From Acidobacteriota bacterium (GTDB lineage Bacteria > Acidobacteriota > Terriglobia > Acidiferrales > UBA7541): a DNA stretch of 6,793 bases. Where the stretch lies: NCBI GenBank assembly GCA_003131705.1, contig PKUY01000140.1:9128-15920 (forward strand), written 5' to 3'. Every line of letters starts with the position of its first letter. Positions within the stretch are counted from its first letter, which is position 1. This document shows, piece by piece, positions 5,966 through 6,793 of this stretch. The notes beneath the pieces were generated by a model that had not been told where the DNA came from, made no database searches, and worked only from the letters and a program-made list of their open reading frames with translations. The translations under genes and the position numbers were made by a program.

Positions 5966-6484
5966 TTACTGCCCCACATTGCCAGTCGGCGCGGCGATGA
6001 GGCTTGCCGTCTCGGGCGGAACAATTTTGGTGGCCTGCGATGCCGCGATCAGCCATTCGCCGTTACCCTTCACTTCCACGCGCGTAAAGATACCGCGGCG
6101 CGGGGGCAGGGGAGTGCCGTCGGGATTTTTTTCGCCATGTGAGTTGAAGTAAACATGCACGATCGCGATTTCCGGCGTGAGAAATTTTATCTGCGTCTCC
6201 TCGGTCTGCCAGACGCTGTCTTTGACTTTTGCCGAGTGCAGCGCCTCGAGACTTTTCGCAAACGCGTCGCGCCCCTTGAACCATTCTCCGGCCAAGTTGA
6301 TGACATCGGCGCCGGGCGCGAAAAGACGAGTCATCGCAGCGACGTTGTGCTGATTCCACGCCGTCTCCCATTTCGTTTCGATGTTGCGAATCGCTTTCTC
6401 GTCGGCTGCATTGCCACCCTGCGCGTGAGTGACAGGTGAAACTGCGAGAAGCGCCAGCGGAAGCAGCCAGAGTCTCGTTTTCAT
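5966..6484 (-). CDS. Secreted SgcJ/EcaC (DUF4440) NTF2-like protein
   Basis: The product has 172 residues. The ATG at 6484 is preceded by GGAGG five bases away and starts a signal peptide (MKTRLWLLPLALLAVSPVTHA, likely cleaved before Gln22). A start 14 codons upstream would spoil that signal. The mature part has the SgcJ/EcaC pattern: a first helix with DEKAIRNIETKWETAWNQHN (28-47), then MTRLFAPGADVINLAGEWFKGRDAF (51-75), and beta strands EIAIVHVYFN (105-114) and GIFTRVEVKGNGEWLIAASQ (131-150). This is the cone-shaped NTF2-like fold. The family includes proteins labelled as oxidoreductases, but their reactions are mostly unproven and no catalytic set can be assigned here. Export suggests a periplasmic ligand-binding or small-molecule role. 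It is the first gene of the probable two-gene unit with the unknown secreted protein. It lies downstream of the rRNA terminator in the same direction and so needs its own promoter within about 6485-6667. I see no clear one there. Confidence 0.9.
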   Translation of the reverse strand: MKTRLWLLPLALLAVSPVTHAQGGNAADEKAIRNIETKWETAWNQHNVAAMTRLFAPGADVINLAGEWFKGRDAFAKSLEALHSAKVKDSVWQTEETQIKFLTPEIAIVHVYFNSHGEKNPDGTPLPPRRGIFTRVEVKGNGEWLIAASQATKIVPPETASLIAAPTGNVGQ

Positions 6485-6667
6485 GAAATCCTCCAGGGCG
6501 GTGAAACGTTGCGAGTCGCTTTGCAACGGATGCTAACGCCACAACGAAAATCATCAGCAGTAGAACGATCCGTTCGATGCCGTGAATTCCGGTCGCCTGC
6601 ATTTCGCCTCGCAAGCAAAGATACCGCAGCTAGTCACTCAGGACATCTATTTCCAGACGTGAGCGCC

Positions 6668-6707
6668 AAAAAAAAGGCCGCACTCGCTTGTGGCGAATGC
6701 GGCCTTT
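6668..6707 (-). terminator. Rho-independent terminator of the rRNA operon
   Basis: AAAGGCCGCA (6673-6682) pairs fully with TGCGGCCTTT (6698-6707). After one mismatch, four further pairs close a short loop. Read on the minus strand the stem is followed by eight T (6675-6668). It begins about ten bases after the 5S rRNA end, the normal place for an rRNA operon terminator. It also insulates the secreted-protein genes from rRNA transcription. Confidence 0.93.
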
Positions 6708-6716
6708 GAAATTTAA

Positions 6717-6793
6717 TCCTGGCGGTGACCTACGTTCCCGCGCCGTTTCCAGCGCAGTATCATCGGCCCAACGAGGCTTAACTTCCGTGTTCG
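6717..6793 (-). rRNA. rrf: 5S ribosomal RNA, 3' part (5' end outside window)
   Basis: On the minus strand the sequence contains the conserved 5S segments CGAACACGGAAGTTAAGC, then CCGATGATACTGC, and the closing GTAGGTCACCGCCAGG, whose end would pair with the 5' CCTGGC outside the window. About 76 of the usual ~115-120 bases are present. The exact 3' end is uncertain by two or three bases. Its position just before a strong terminator marks the 3' end of an rRNA operon that continues beyond the right edge. Confidence 0.93.

Noticed and set aside
6063..6614. A 183-codon - strand open frame overlapping the NTF2-like gene
   Set aside because: It is out of frame with the clear DUF4440 protein. The hydrophobic stretch near its start comes from intergenic sequence and the rest is Arg/Ser-rich shadow.
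1..6793. CRISPR array, tRNA, insertion sequence or defence system
   Set aside because: I saw no regularly spaced repeats, cloverleaf, transposase, integrase, Cas, restriction or toxin-antitoxin motifs in any frame.

Overview
This is a bacterial chromosomal segment, moderately GC-rich, with ordinary prokaryotic gene density. The gene mix hints at a soil-type Acidobacteriota: a membrane Hanks-type kinase with an Ala/Gln-rich extracytoplasmic tail, a small PilZ protein, and SgcJ/EcaC-type secreted proteins. That assignment is inference from gene style. The partial 5S rRNA at the right edge is the only phylogenetic marker, and it is incomplete.

Left part (1-1818). The C-terminal part of a coiled-coil protein of unknown function runs in from the left edge on the + strand. 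It converges with a complete DegT/DnrJ/EryC1/StrS-family PLP aminotransferase on the - strand, probably a sugar-nucleotide aminotransferase. No other sugar-nucleotide gene is in view.

Middle part (1819-4609). A 272-base divergent spacer leads to a PilZ-domain protein on the + strand. Its last ~70 codons do not look like PilZ, and the following ~180 bases hold a plausible domain-like reading in another frame. This may be a frameshifted or decayed second domain. An apparently gene-free stretch then precedes a well-formed Ser/Thr protein kinase with a strong ribosome binding site, a complete catalytic core, one transmembrane helix and an extracytoplasmic coiled-coil tail. PilZ (c-di-GMP) and kinase (phosphorylation) genes lie side by side, but nothing shows that they act together.

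Right part (4610-6793), all on the - strand. A ~100-codon orphan end of an ABC-2 transporter permease is a gene remnant. It lies beside a perfect 14-bp-arm palindrome. Next come two genes for secreted proteins, probably one transcription unit: an SgcJ/EcaC (DUF4440, NTF2-like) protein, then a signal-peptide protein of unknown function. The window ends with a strong rho-independent terminator and the 3' part of a 5S rRNA, so an rRNA operon probably ends here, reading leftward.

I found no CRISPR array, tRNA, intact insertion sequence, phage gene or recognisable defence system. The items most worth a second look are the PilZ tail region, the Cys-for-Asn change in the aminotransferase, and the permease remnant with its adjacent palindrome.
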